Numbered from the stretch's first letter, positions 1-9,334 are shown. The stretch: 64,000 bases of DNA from Peptoclostridium sp965368085 (GCA_965368085.1 CBDULP010000002.1:124001-188000), one strand, 5' to 3'. Notes: generated from the sequence alone by a model not told the origin. Program-made: numbers and translations.

Positions 1-1
1 A

Positions 2-979
2 CTTGTAATAGCCGATCTTAAAGAGCATGGCGACAGGGCCGTAGTGGCAAGAGGGGGAAGAGGCGGAAAAGGAAATGCTTTTTTCAAGACAGCCACAAGA
101 CAGGCTCCGAGATTTGCAAAGGCGGGAACGCTTGGTGAGGAAAGATGGGTAACCCTTGAACTTAAGCTTCTTGCGGATGTAGGTCTTATAGGATTTCCGA
201 ATGTTGGAAAATCAACTTTCCTTTCTATAGTTACAAAGGCCAAGCCTAAGATTGCAAACTATCACTTTACAACGCTTACACCTAATCTGGGGGTTGTAAA
301 AACAAGATTTGGAGACAGCTTTGTAATAGCGGACATACCGGGCCTTATTGAAGGTGCGCATGAGGGCATAGGGCTTGGACATGAGTTTTTGAGGCATGTC
401 GAAAGGACTAAGCTTTTGATACACATAGTGGATGTTTCTGGAATGGAAGGAAGAGATCCGCTGGATGACTTCAAAAAGATAAATGAAGAGCTTCAAAAGT
501 ATAATGCCATACTTGCAGGAAGGACTCAGGTAGTGGTTGCAAACAAAATGGACATTCCAGGTGCAAATGAAAACTATGAAATATTCAAAGAAGAAATAGA
601 AAAGCTGGGATACAAGGTGTTTTCTATGTCTGCCGCGACAAGAAGCGGAGTTGACGAGGTTATAGACTATGTATCTCCAATTCTGAAAGAAATAGAAGAT
701 ACGCAGATAATATCGGAAGAAGACATGATGCCAAGCCTGGATATGATGAAGCAGGACGAAGATGAAATAAGCATAAGCGTTGAAGATGATGTGTATACAA
801 TAGAGAGCAAAGCGCTTGACACTATTCTATACTCGGTAGACTTTGACGACATGGAATCCCTTAGATATTTCCAAGGAGTGCTTGAGAAAAAAGGTATTTT
901 TGAAAAGCTTAGGGAAATGGGCATAAAAGACGGGGATCTTGTAAAGATATATGAACTTGAATTTGAATACTATGAATAA
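2..979 (+). CDS. obg: GTPase Obg (5'-truncated by the window edge)
   Basis: Essential ribosome-associated GTPase of the Obg/CgtA family, involved in late 50S assembly and stress signalling. The reading frame is open from base 2, so roughly the first quarter of the protein (most of the glycine-rich Obg fold) lies upstream of the window; the GTG at 44 is internal, not a start. Visible are the end of the Obg fold (VVARGGRGGKGN), G1 GFPNVGKST, G3 DIPGLIEGA, G4 NKMD, G5 SAATRSG, and an acidic linker leading to a C-terminal OCT-type domain ending in FEYYE. About 325 codons are present; families run to about 430. It is followed 29 bases later by yhbY, a common neighbour in Firmicutes. Confidence 0.97.
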   Translation, partial: LVIADLKEHGDRAVVARGGRGGKGNAFFKTATRQAPRFAKAGTLGEERWVTLELKLLADVGLIGFPNVGKSTFLSIVTKAKPKIANYHFTTLTPNLGVVKTRFGDSFVIADIPGLIEGAHEGIGLGHEFLRHVERTKLLIHIVDVSGMEGRDPLDDFKKINEELQKYNAILAGRTQVVVANKMDIPGANENYEIFKEEIEKLGYKVFSMSAATRSGVDEVIDYVSPILKEIEDTQIISEEDMMPSLDMMKQDEDEISISVEDDVYTIESKALDTILYSVDFDDMESLRYFQGVLEKKGIFEKLREMGIKDGDLVKIYELEFEYYE

Positions 980-1008
980 ATTGACAGTTATCGAAGGGCA
1001 GGTAAAAC

Positions 1009-1305
1009 ATGATTACAGGAAAACAAAGAGCGTATCTTAGAAGTTTAGCAAACGGAATTAAGCCTATTACGCAAATAGGAAAAGATGGAGTTACTGATGC
1101 ATTTATAAAGCAGCTTGATGCGGCACTTAATACAAGGGAACTGGTAAAAGTGCATGTTCTTGAAAACAGCGGACTGGATGTTAAGGAGTGCGCAAACGAA
1201 GTGGTTAAAAGGGTTAATGGCAATTTTGTACAGGCCATAGGGTCTAAATTTACAGTATATAAAAGATCAAAAGACAATCAGCAAATAAAACTTCCTAAAA
1301 AATAG
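1009..1305 (+). CDS. yhbY: YhbY family RNA-binding protein (CRM domain)
   Basis: Small (98 aa) CRM-domain protein that binds pre-50S ribosomal particles in characterised bacteria. The N-terminus (MITGKQRAYLRSLANGIKP) followed by QIGKDGVTD is typical of the family, and the length matches a stand-alone CRM domain. It lies 29 bases after obg, so it is probably co-transcribed with this other ribosome assembly factor. The start is ATG; the upstream GGGCAGG provides a ribosome binding site. Confidence 0.93.
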   Translation: MITGKQRAYLRSLANGIKPITQIGKDGVTDAFIKQLDAALNTRELVKVHVLENSGLDVKECANEVVKRVNGNFVQAIGSKFTVYKRSKDNQQIKLPKK

Positions 1306-1361
1306 GCTGTATTAATAGCTTACAAAAAGCCCTTTATGTTATATAATGGGGATATAACTGT

Positions 1362-1399
1362 GACAACTTCAATGCTATTTGTGTGGGATTGGAGTTGTC
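1362..1399 (+). terminator. weak hairpin after yhbY
   Basis: GACAACTTCAA (1362-1372) pairs with TTGGAGTTGTC (1389-1399) and is followed by TATTTTGGTATTT. The arms are good but the U tract is poor, so termination or attenuation before nadD is only a possibility. Confidence 0.35.
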
Positions 1400-1470
1400 T
1401 ATTTTGGTATTTGTGAAAATGAATATAAAATATGAAGTATAGTAAAAAGTAATCTCATTGGAGAATAGAC

Positions 1471-2082
1471 ATGGACAATAAAATGAAAGTAGGTATAATG
1501 GGAGGGACTTTCGACCCTATTCACCATGGCCACTTGGCTATGGCAGAAGCGGTTAGGACAAAATACGGACTTGAAAAAATACTTTTCATACCGTCTGGGA
1601 ACCCTCCTCATAAAACCCACAGATACATAACTTCAAAATCACATAGATACAATATGAGCATACTTGCCACTATAAGCAATGAATTTTTTGAAGTTTCCGA
1701 CGTGGAGATTCAAAAAGAGAGACTTTCGTACACTGTTGATACACTATTGGAATTCAATGAAAAAAATCCGAATGTTCAGTACTACCTTATAATGGGAGCT
1801 GATGCATTTTGTGACATTGAGACATGGAGCAGGGTTGAAAAGCTGTTTGAGCTTTCAAAAGTTGTTGGAGCGACCAGGCCAGGGATCGATATGGATGATT
1901 TCAAAAGCAATATAGCGAGAATCCAGCAAAAATATCAAACCCAAATATTACACGTTCACGTTCCGTCGCTTGATATATCTTCCACTGACATAAGAAATAG
2001 GATAATGGACGGGATGACCATAAAATATCTTCTTCCGGAAAATGTGGAACAATATATATACAAATATAATCTATACAGGTGA
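1471..2082 (+). CDS. nadD: nicotinate-nucleotide adenylyltransferase
   Basis: Converts nicotinate mononucleotide and ATP to deamido-NAD in NAD synthesis (cytoplasm). The nucleotidyltransferase motif GGTFDPIHHGHL sits near residue 11 and the second signature ISSTDIR near residue 170. The length of 203 aa is normal. The stop overlaps the upstream end of yqeK's frame, and nadD-yqeK-rsfS clustering is standard in Firmicutes. ATG at 1471 is preceded by TTGGAGAA. Confidence 0.96.
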   Translation: MDNKMKVGIMGGTFDPIHHGHLAMAEAVRTKYGLEKILFIPSGNPPHKTHRYITSKSHRYNMSILATISNEFFEVSDVEIQKERLSYTVDTLLEFNEKNPNVQYYLIMGADAFCDIETWSRVEKLFELSKVVGATRPGIDMDDFKSNIARIQQKYQTQILHVHVPSLDISSTDIRNRIMDGMTIKYLLPENVEQYIYKYNLYR

Positions 2083-2087
2083 TAAAT

Positions 2088-2666
2088 ATGGACATAGAGC
2101 AAGTCAAGGAAAGGCTTAAAAAGCTTGTTTCAAAAAAAAGATTCAAGCATACTCTTGGAGTTTTTGAAACGGCAGAAATGCTCGCAAAGATTTATGGAGC
2201 AGACGTTCAAAAGGCTCAAATGGCGGCGCTTCTCCATGATTGCGCGAAGGGCGTAAAAGGGGATGATATGCGCAATTATGTATTGGAGCATACCATATTT
2301 CTCGATGAAATTGAAAAAAAAGAGGCTGCTCTTTCCCATGGCGCCATAGGTGCATATATGGCAAGAACAGAATTTGGAATAAATGATGATGAAATAATCT
2401 CAGCTATAAGGTATCACACTACAGGAAAAGCTGATATGACAAAGCTGGAAAAAATAGTGTATATAGCCGATTTTATTGAACCAAACAGGAGCTATCCCGG
2501 AGTGGATGAACTCAGAAAACTGGCGTTTGAAGATCTTGACTTGGCGCTTCTCATGGCTTTTGACAATACCATAAAATATGTCTTGTCAATTCACAAGGTA
2601 CTTCATACGAGGACAATTGAAGCCAGAAATTTCATTTTAGAACAAATGGAGCATACGGGGTGTTAA
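2088..2666 (+). CDS. yqeK: YqeK-type HD-domain Ap4A hydrolase
   Basis: HD-superfamily phosphohydrolase of the YqeK family, characterised elsewhere as a symmetrical diadenosine tetraphosphatase. The HD motif is visible as LLHDCAKG, with further conserved histidines in ALSHGAIGA and IRYHTTG. I place the start at ATG 2088 (MDIEQVKERL); a GTG at 2079 in the same frame overlaps the nadD stop and is a possible alternative. 192 aa. The adjacent position after nadD and one base before the LCP gene indicates one operon. Confidence 0.93.
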   Translation: MDIEQVKERLKKLVSKKRFKHTLGVFETAEMLAKIYGADVQKAQMAALLHDCAKGVKGDDMRNYVLEHTIFLDEIEKKEAALSHGAIGAYMARTEFGINDDEIISAIRYHTTGKADMTKLEKIVYIADFIEPNRSYPGVDELRKLAFEDLDLALLMAFDNTIKYVLSIHKVLHTRTIEARNFILEQMEHTGC

Positions 2667-2667
2667 T

Positions 2668-3609
2668 ATGAAATATTTTATTAAGGTATTTGTCGTTTCA
2701 TTTCTTATATTTACTATGACAATAAGTGGAGGCCTTTTTTTTGTAACCTCCAAGATAAGCGGCATACAGGATGAAATTGGAGGCGCAGCAGAGGCTGAAA
2801 ATGATTCTGTAGAACTCGACGAGAAAGATAAGGGAGTTGTAAATGTCCTTTTGATGGGTGTGGACAGTCTGGATGCAAAGAAGAGCAACACAAGGACTGA
2901 CACTATGATGCTTTTAAGCTTTGATCCGAAGACCAGCAAGGCTTCTGTGGTTTCTATACCAAGGGACACAAGGGTCAAAATAAGAGGAAGAAGCGGATAT
3001 GACAAGATAAATGCTGCAAATGTATACGGTGGAGTGGACCTTGCTGTCAAAACGGTCAAGGACCTTCTGGGCGTGCCGGTGCACCACTATGTAAAAGTTG
3101 ATTACCAGGCGCTTTTCAAGACTGTAGACGACATAGGCGGGGTTGAAGTCGACGTGCCTATAAGGATGAAATATAACGACCCTTATGCGAGTCCGCCGCT
3201 TCATATAGACCTTCAAAAGGGAAAACAGGTGCTTGACGGAAGCAAGGCCATGCAGTTTTTAAGATTCAGGAAGGGAAGCAAGGGCTATCCCGGATATCCT
3301 GACCAGGATCTTGGAAGGATAAAAGCCCAGCAAAGCTTTTTGGATGCAACGATAAGAAAGCTTTTGACCCCTTCTTCAATACTAAAGATTCCGGACTATG
3401 TCCAGACTCTTTTCATGTATGTTGAAACGGACATGAGAATAAAGGACATGCTGGACATGGCGTATATGGCAAAGGAAATAAACCCGGACGAGATGACAAA
3501 GACGACTCTTCCAGGAACAGCTACCATGATAAACGGTATTTCATATTATCAGGTCAAGCAGGCAGACATAGATGCCATAAAGGAGGAGATTTTCTCCTCG
3601 GCAAAGTAA
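2668..3609 (+). CDS. LytR-CpsA-Psr (LCP) family cell wall glycopolymer ligase
   Basis: Membrane-anchored enzyme of the LCP family, which attaches anionic polymers to peptidoglycan from polyprenyl-phosphate precursors. One N-terminal transmembrane helix (about residues 7-28) is followed by the extracellular LCP domain: NVLLMGVDS, NTRTDTMMLLSFDP, VVSIPRDTRV, and a later FLRFRKGS. 313 aa is normal for a single-domain LCP protein. The gene starts one base after the yqeK stop. Which polymer is attached cannot be told from the sequence. Confidence 0.92.
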   Translation: MKYFIKVFVVSFLIFTMTISGGLFFVTSKISGIQDEIGGAAEAENDSVELDEKDKGVVNVLLMGVDSLDAKKSNTRTDTMMLLSFDPKTSKASVVSIPRDTRVKIRGRSGYDKINAANVYGGVDLAVKTVKDLLGVPVHHYVKVDYQALFKTVDDIGGVEVDVPIRMKYNDPYASPPLHIDLQKGKQVLDGSKAMQFLRFRKGSKGYPGYPDQDLGRIKAQQSFLDATIRKLLTPSSILKIPDYVQTLFMYVETDMRIKDMLDMAYMAKEINPDEMTKTTLPGTATMINGISYYQVKQADIDAIKEEIFSSAK

Positions 3610-3625
3610 TTAAGGGGGCCGACTA

Positions 3626-3982
3626 TTGATTGCAGAAGAGATAAAAGCTGTTGTAAAAGAGATATATGAGGCAATTGACGATAAAAAAGGTGAGGACATA
3701 ACGGTAATAAATATAAGCGAACTTTCCATAATAGCCGACTATTTTGTTATCGCAAGCGCGAGCTCTGAGAGGCAGGCGAAGGCGATAGCTACAGAAGTTC
3801 AAAAAAGGCTTGCCGAAAAAGGAGTTTTTCCAATAGGAAAGGAAGGGCTTTCAAGTCCAAGCTGGGTACTTATGGACTATGGAGATGTTATGGTGCATAT
3901 TTTCAAGAGCGAGGAAAGGTATTTCTATGATCTTGAAAGGACCTGGAAAGATGCGAAAAGAGAAGATATAGAAAATTTTTAA
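3626..3982 (+). CDS. rsfS: ribosomal silencing factor RsfS
   Basis: Binds L14 of the 50S subunit and blocks subunit joining under starvation. The 118-aa protein carries the family core INISELSIIADYFVIASA, then SERQAKAIATEV and a conserved WVLMDYGDVMVHIF. The start is a TTG at 3626 with AAGGGGG about seven bases upstream; no ATG in frame would preserve the N-terminal helix. It closes the nadD-yqeK-LCP-rsfS operon. Confidence 0.95.
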   Translation: MIAEEIKAVVKEIYEAIDDKKGEDITVINISELSIIADYFVIASASSERQAKAIATEVQKRLAEKGVFPIGKEGLSSPSWVLMDYGDVMVHIFKSEERYFYDLERTWKDAKREDIENF

Positions 3983-3999
3983 AAATTTGAAATACTATC

Positions 4000-4028
4000 T
4001 TGATAAGGACATGTAATTTATATATAAT
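4000..4028 (+). promoter_or_regulatory. sigma-A type promoter of the leuS T-box transcript
   Basis: TTGATA (4000-4005), a 17-bp spacer and TATAAT (4023-4028). Transcription is predicted to begin near 4035, at the start of the T-box leader. Confidence 0.75.
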
Positions 4029-4034
4029 AAATGT

Positions 4035-4267
4035 AAACTGTATACAAGAAAAGGCGTTGGAGTAGTAGAGGATATGGCATAAAGTCAGAGAGCTGGTGGT
4101 AGCTGCAAACCAGTATGCAATCCCTTGAACTTGCCAAACATAAGCCTGTGGTTTAGCAAACCTTAAAATGCAATCTAAGAGGGATCCTAAGGGGTCCAAT
4201 TAGGGTGGTACCGCGAAAGATTTCAGTCCTTTCGTCCCTAAAGGGGGACGCAGGGACTTTTTTATTT
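4035..4267 (+). ncRNA. T-box leader, leucine (CUU specifier), controlling leuS
   Basis: Classical T-box riboswitch that reads the charging state of tRNA-Leu. Stem I carries AGTAGTAGAGGATA and the apical-type GCTGGTGGTAGCTGC; the specifier loop reads GAA-CTT-G with CTT (Leu) at 4130-4132. The T-box sequence AGGGTGGTACCGCG is at 4202-4215, and a strong terminator (arms AGTCCTTTCGTCCC and GGGGACGCAGGGACT) ends in a T run at 4258-4267. Uncharged tRNA-Leu would stabilise the antiterminator and allow leuS transcription. Confidence 0.93.
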
Positions 4268-4293
4268 TTTGTGAATATATTAGGAGGTGCAGC

Positions 4294-6714
4294 ATGTCAT
4301 CATATAATTTCAGTATGATAGAAAAGAAATGGCAAAAGATTTGGGATGAGACAGAAGCTTTCAAAACAGTAGAAAATGAAAAACCTAAATACTATGCTTT
4401 GGAGATGTTCCCATACCCATCGGGAAAAATACACATGGGTCACGTAAGAAACTACTCTATAGGGGACGTGGTTGCAAGATTTTTGAAGATGAAAGGACAC
4501 AATGTGCTTCATCCGATGGGATGGGACGCATTCGGGCTTCCGGCTGAAAATGCAGCTATAAAGCACGGAGTGCACCCATACAAGTGGACTATTGAAAACA
4601 TGGAAGAGATGAAGACTCAGCTTAAGCTTTTGGGACTTAGCTATGACTGGGACAGGGAAATAGGAACATGCCATCCTGACTACTACAAGTGGACTCAGTA
4701 CATATTCCTTAAGTTCTTTGAAAAGGGACTTGCATACAAAAAGGAATATGCGGTAAACTGGTGCCCTTCATGCGAGACTGTTCTTGCAAACGAGCAGGTA
4801 GTGGGTGGAGAGTGTGAAAGATGTTCAAGCCCTGTAGGAAAGAAAAAGCTTGACCAGTGGTACTTTAAGATTACAGACTATGCGGAAGAGCTTCTTCAGG
4901 ACATTGACAAGCTTGACGGATGGCCTGAAAAGGTTAAGACCATGCAGAAAAACTGGATAGGAAAAAGCATAGGCGCAGAGGCTGATTTTGCAATAGATGG
5001 TTTTGACAAGAGCATGAAGATATTCACTACAAGACCTGACACCATATACGGCGTGACATACATGGTTCTTGCACCTGAGCATGAATACGTGGACGAACTT
5101 GTGGCAGGAAGCGAGTATGAAGAAGCAGTTAAAGAATTCAAGGCTAAAATGGCTCACGTGAGCGAGATAGAAAGAACTTCAAATGAAGCTGAAAAAGAAG
5201 GTGTATTCATAGGAAGATACGCAATAAACCCTGTAAATGGAGTTAAGATTCCTATATATATAGCGAACTACGTGCTTGCAGATTACGGTACTGGAGCAGT
5301 AATGGCAGTTCCTGCGCATGATGAGAGGGACAACGACTTTGCCAAGAAATATGAAATTGAAATAGTAGACGTAATAGATGAAGACGGAAAAGTAATAAAC
5401 TCGGAAGAGTTCAACGGACTGGATTACAAAGAAGCCGGCGAGAAAATAACTCAAAAGCTTGAAGAAATGAAAATAGGCAAGAAGACTGTAAACTACAGAC
5501 TTAGAGACTGGCTTATATCAAGACAGAGATACTGGGGATGTCCTATACCTGTTGTATACTGCGATGAATGCGGAATAGTGCCTGTAGGGGAAGAGAACCT
5601 TCCTGTAATGCTTCCGACTGATGTCAAGTTCACAGGAAAGGGAGAATCTCCGCTTACGACTTCAGAAGAATTCAAGTATGTAAGTTGTCCGAAATGCGGC
5701 AAAAAGGCCAGAAGAGAAACTGACACTATGGATACTTTCGTAGATTCTTCTTGGTATTTCCTAAGATATATAGATCCTAAGAATGAAAACATTCCTTTTG
5801 GAAAGGAAATAGCTGAAAAGTGGATGCCTGTAGACCAATATATAGGAGGAGTTGAGCACGCTATACTTCACCTTCTTTATTCAAGATTCTTTGTTAAGGT
5901 TCTAAGGGATATGGGAATGTGCGATTTTGACGAGCCGTTCAAAAACCTTCTTACTCAGGGAATGGTGCTTAAAGACGGATCAAAGATGTCAAAATCAAAA
6001 GGAAATACAGTAAGCCCTATAGAGATAATAGACAAATACGGGGCAGACACTGCAAGACTTTTCATACTGTTTGCGGCACCGCCTGAAAGAGATCTTGAGT
6101 GGTCTGAAAATGGAGTTGAAGGATGCTACAGGTTCATAAACAGGGTTTGGAGACTTGTGGATGAAATAAACGAAGTGTGTGCAAGCGCTGGCTGCGAGTA
6201 CTCTGGAGATCTTGACAAGGACGACAAGCAGCTTGCCTTTGTGCTTAACGCGTCAATCAAGAAGGTCGGAGAGGACATAGCTGAAAGATTCAACTTCAAT
6301 ACTGCAATATCTTCAGTTATGGAACTTGTAAATGAGATGTACAGATACAAGGCTCTTGACAGTAAAAAGCCTGAGATGTTAAATTTTGCATCTAAGCAGC
6401 TTCTTGTAATGCTTGCACCATTCATACCTCATGCGGCTGAAGAACTTTGGGAGATGAGCAATCAAGAGGGGAGCATACACAACCAGGAGTGGCCTTCATA
6501 CGATGAAAAGGCACTTGTGAAGGATGAAATAGAAATAGTGGTTCAGGTAAATGGCAAGGTAAGAGGAAAGATGAGCGTTCCTTCTGAGATTTCTAAAGAG
6601 GACATGGAAAAAATCGCACTTGAAGACGAGAAAGTGAAAGAGTTTATAGAAGGCAAGAATGTAGTCAAGGTGATAGTAGTGCCTAAGAAGCTTGTAAACA
6701 TAGTGGTAAAATAA
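4294..6714 (+). CDS. leuS: leucyl-tRNA synthetase
   Basis: Class Ia synthetase charging tRNA-Leu. The HIGH-equivalent motif is PYPSGKIHMGHVRNY (about residues 42-56), the KMSKS loop is DGSKMSKSKGNTV, and zinc-type cysteine pairs are seen at CPSCETVLANE..CERC and CDECG..CPKCG. The editing (CP1) domain is intact, with TTRPDTIYGVTY and VPAHDERDNDF. 806 aa is full length. It is monocistronic, between a leucine T-box and a strong terminator. Confidence 0.98.
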   Translation: MSSYNFSMIEKKWQKIWDETEAFKTVENEKPKYYALEMFPYPSGKIHMGHVRNYSIGDVVARFLKMKGHNVLHPMGWDAFGLPAENAAIKHGVHPYKWTIENMEEMKTQLKLLGLSYDWDREIGTCHPDYYKWTQYIFLKFFEKGLAYKKEYAVNWCPSCETVLANEQVVGGECERCSSPVGKKKLDQWYFKITDYAEELLQDIDKLDGWPEKVKTMQKNWIGKSIGAEADFAIDGFDKSMKIFTTRPDTIYGVTYMVLAPEHEYVDELVAGSEYEEAVKEFKAKMAHVSEIERTSNEAEKEGVFIGRYAINPVNGVKIPIYIANYVLADYGTGAVMAVPAHDERDNDFAKKYEIEIVDVIDEDGKVINSEEFNGLDYKEAGEKITQKLEEMKIGKKTVNYRLRDWLISRQRYWGCPIPVVYCDECGIVPVGEENLPVMLPTDVKFTGKGESPLTTSEEFKYVSCPKCGKKARRETDTMDTFVDSSWYFLRYIDPKNENIPFGKEIAEKWMPVDQYIGGVEHAILHLLYSRFFVKVLRDMGMCDFDEPFKNLLTQGMVLKDGSKMSKSKGNTVSPIEIIDKYGADTARLFILFAAPPERDLEWSENGVEGCYRFINRVWRLVDEINEVCASAGCEYSGDLDKDDKQLAFVLNASIKKVGEDIAERFNFNTAISSVMELVNEMYRYKALDSKKPEMLNFASKQLLVMLAPFIPHAAEELWEMSNQEGSIHNQEWPSYDEKALVKDEIEIVVQVNGKVRGKMSVPSEISKEDMEKIALEDEKVKEFIEGKNVVKVIVVPKKLVNIVVK

Positions 6715-6745
6715 TATAGTGTTCATATGATATATTAGTTACATA

Positions 6746-6778
6746 CAGGAGCGGGGAAATTTTTCCGCTCCTGATTTT
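6746..6778 (+). terminator. terminator after leuS
   Basis: CAGGAGCGG (6746-6754) pairs with CCGCTCCTG (6765-6773), followed by ATTTTAT. Confidence 0.8.
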
Positions 6779-6801
6779 ATACACAAAAGGGGATGCATAA
6801 C

Positions 6802-7485
6802 TTGCTGGGAACTATAGTAAATGTGCTCTCAATAGTCGCAGGCAGCGCTTTGGGAATAAGCATACGGGGGAAAAATACAGAAAAATTAAGCGATACGATA
6901 ATAAAAGGGATAGCACTTTGCGTAATACTTATAGGAATGCTTGGAGCTCTTGAGGTTACAGACATGATGCTGGTCATATTTTCAATAGCTCTTGGAGGGC
7001 TTGCGGGAGAGCTTTTGGACATAGACAGCGCGCTCAAGAGATTCGGAGAGAGGGTGGAGATGAAATTTGCAAAAAAGGGAGGCAAAATAGCTGAAGGCTT
7101 CATAAACTGCACTCTTATATACTGCGTCGGAGCCATGGCGATAGTTGGGTCACTTGAGAGCGGACTTACCGGCAGCCACAAAACGCTTTTTGCAAAATCC
7201 GTGCTGGATGGAATATCATCAATAGTGTTTGCGTCTACAATGGGAATAGGAGTGATGCTTTCGGCGGTTTCGGTTTTTATATACCAGGGCGCAATAACAC
7301 TCGGGGCTGGATTCCTTAAAAACATACTTACGGACGCAGTCATAGCTGATATGAGCGTTGTGGGGAGCCTTCTGATAATGGGACTTGGACTCAATATATT
7401 GGGGGCGAGCAAGATTAAAATTGCAAACCTGCTGCCTGCAATAATAGTGCCGGTTGTATATCATGTCGGAAAAGGATTTTTTTAA
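6802..7485 (+). CDS. DUF554 family membrane protein
   Basis: Polytopic membrane protein of the DUF554 (YdfK-like) family, function unknown. At least six hydrophobic segments are visible (for example GTIVNVLSIVAGSALGI, IALCVILIGMLGAL, CVGAMAIVGSLESGL, GVMLSAVSVFIYQGAITLG). The family N-terminus is usually MLGTIVN; I therefore choose the TTG at 6802, which puts AAAAGGGG at a proper distance, over the ATG at 6793 that abuts that ribosome binding site. 227 aa from this start. Stand-alone gene between two terminators or hairpins. Confidence 0.88.
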   Translation: MLGTIVNVLSIVAGSALGISIRGKNTEKLSDTIIKGIALCVILIGMLGALEVTDMMLVIFSIALGGLAGELLDIDSALKRFGERVEMKFAKKGGKIAEGFINCTLIYCVGAMAIVGSLESGLTGSHKTLFAKSVLDGISSIVFASTMGIGVMLSAVSVFIYQGAITLGAGFLKNILTDAVIADMSVVGSLLIMGLGLNILGASKIKIANLLPAIIVPVVYHVGKGFF

Positions 7486-7932
7486 GCTGAAAATGCATAA
7501 CATTATGTCGCGATTAAGTATAGTCGTGACATATATTTTTGTTAAAAACAAATACAGCAGAACAGGTAGTTTGGAAAGCACATATGATGAACATATGTGC
7601 TCAGTTATGAAATTCGAAACATATTGATATTTCAGAAGAATAGAAAAGTTTTCAAAAATCACTTTTCAAGCAAAATTCCTAACAAAAACAAAAATTAAAA
7701 TAATTTGATAAATTCACTTTTAAAGTGTTGCTATTTATGGTACAATTTCTTTGGAATTCATTTTAATAAAAAAACAGTTCGTCAAGAGTGTGAAATGTGA
7801 CGTACATGAGAACGTTTTCTGAGTTTTTCATGCCGACATTTAGCACAATATGTCGAACTGAGATGCAAAAATTGAATGTATTTAGTTAAGCTTTATGTCA
7901 TTATCATTTTAATTATTGGAGGAGAAGAAATA
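7486..7932 (+). other. 447-bp intergenic region with three inverted repeats before sstT
   Basis: No gene is seen. Three hairpin-forming stretches are visible: GTCGCGATT..AGTCGTGAC near 7507-7531 followed by a T-rich tail (probable DUF554 terminator); a perfect 9-bp pair GCACATATG/CATATGTGC (7578-7586, 7592-7600); and CGACAT/ATGTCG near 7834-7856. A long AT-rich leader precedes sstT, with its ribosome binding site GGAGGAGAA at 7918-7926. None of the known riboswitch signatures is recognised. Confidence 0.5.
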
Positions 7933-9189
7933 ATGAGAAACCTACTTAACACATGGAATCAATTGAGTCTGGTCAAAAGAATTATAATAGGACTTATCAC
8001 AGGTATTATCCTGGCTCTAACTGTTCCAGATTCTGCACAGCCTGTTGGAATATTTGGTTCACTATTCGTAGGAGCCCTAAAGTCGGTTGCACCAATACTG
8101 GTATTTTTCCTGGTTATGTCTGCAATATCTCAGCATAAGACGGGCCAAAAGACCAATATGAAATCAATTATAGTACTTTATCTTCTTGGAACATTCATGG
8201 CGGGACTTGTTGCCGTTGTTGCAAGTTTTATGTTCCCTGTAACACTAAAGCTTGGAGTTGGAGCTGGAGCTGAAATAACGCCTCCAGGAGGAGTTTCAGA
8301 AGTTCTTAAGAACCTTCTTATGAACGTAGTTGACAATCCTGTAAATGCTCTTATGAATGCGAACTACATCGGAATACTTGCTTGGGCGCTTCTGCTTGGA
8401 CTTGCACTAAAGCATGCTCCTGAATCTACAAAGACAATGATATGCAATTTTTCGGATGCACTGTCTCAAATAGTAAGATGGGTAATTAATTTTGCACCGC
8501 TTGGAATAATGGGACTTGTATTCAATACAATAGCAACAAACGGTATAGAGTCTTTTAAAAGCTACGGACAGCTTCTTGCCGTACTTGTTGGAAGTATGTT
8601 ATTCATGGCACTTGTAGTGAACCCTATAATAACATTTGTGAACATACGTAAAAACCCGTATCCGCTTGTACTGAAATGCCTAAAAGACAGTGGAATGACG
8701 GCATTTTTCACACGTAGCTCGGCTGCAAATATACCTGTAAACATGAGTCTTTGCGAAGAACTTGGACTAGACAGCGACACTTACTCGGTTTCAATCCCGC
8801 TTGGAGCCACTATAAACATGGCGGGTGCGGCTATAACAATTTCTGTACTGACTCTTGCAGCAGCTCATACGCTTGGAATTCAGGTGGATATGGGAACGGC
8901 GCTTATACTGAGCGTACTTTCAGCTGTAAGTGCTTGTGGAGCTTCAGGAGTTGCCGGAGGATCGCTTCTGCTTATACCTCTTGCGTGCAGTCTGTTTGGA
9001 ATTCCAAATGACATGGCAATGCAGGTAGTTGCAGTAGGATTTGTAGTAGGAGTTATACAGGACTCTTGTGAGACTGCGCTTAACTCATCTACAGACGTGC
9101 TTTTCACGGCTGTATCTGAATTTGCACAGTGGCGTAAAGAAGGAAAAGAGATAAACATAAGCAAGGCTCCTGTTAAAAAATGTTCTTAA
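7933..9189 (+). CDS. sstT: serine/threonine:sodium symporter SstT
   Basis: Dicarboxylate/amino acid:cation symporter family member (DAACS), taking up L-serine and L-threonine with sodium. The 418-aa protein has the typical run of helices and the re-entrant signatures FTRSSAANIPVNM, IPLGATINMAGAAITI and SACGASGVAGGSLLLIPLA. The start at ATG 7933 (MRNLLNTWNQLS) follows GGAGGAGAA; the in-frame ATG at 7876 lacks such a site. Uptake of Ser/Thr fits the serine and threonine deaminating enzymes encoded at 23.8-27.2 kb. Confidence 0.93.
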   Translation: MRNLLNTWNQLSLVKRIIIGLITGIILALTVPDSAQPVGIFGSLFVGALKSVAPILVFFLVMSAISQHKTGQKTNMKSIIVLYLLGTFMAGLVAVVASFMFPVTLKLGVGAGAEITPPGGVSEVLKNLLMNVVDNPVNALMNANYIGILAWALLLGLALKHAPESTKTMICNFSDALSQIVRWVINFAPLGIMGLVFNTIATNGIESFKSYGQLLAVLVGSMLFMALVVNPIITFVNIRKNPYPLVLKCLKDSGMTAFFTRSSAANIPVNMSLCEELGLDSDTYSVSIPLGATINMAGAAITISVLTLAAAHTLGIQVDMGTALILSVLSAVSACGASGVAGGSLLLIPLACSLFGIPNDMAMQVVAVGFVVGVIQDSCETALNSSTDVLFTAVSEFAQWRKEGKEINISKAPVKKCS

Positions 9190-9212
9190 TATTTTAAACA
9201 GCACAAATCAAG

Positions 9213-9240
9213 CAGGCTCAAACTCTGAGCCTGTTTTTTT
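9213..9240 (+). terminator. terminator after sstT
   Basis: CAGGCTCA (9213-9220), a five-base loop and TGAGCCTG (9226-9233), followed by seven T. Confidence 0.9.
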
Positions 9241-9305
9241 ATGGGATTCATGAGGGATTTTATGGGAAATCAATCCAATGAATTTTAAAAATTTAAAAAA
9301 TACAG

Positions 9306-9334
9306 TTGAAAAAACCTTAATGCTGTAGTAGAAT
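9306..9334 (+). promoter_or_regulatory. promoter of the lysine riboswitch transcript
   Basis: TTGAAA (9306-9311), 17-bp spacer, TAGAAT (9329-9334), placing the transcription start about 35 bases ahead of the riboswitch P1 stem. Confidence 0.6.

Noticed and set aside
7854..7860. Spo0A box (TGTCGAA) upstream of sstT
   Set aside because: A single 7-base match in an AT-rich genome is expected by chance; no second box or conservation could be shown.
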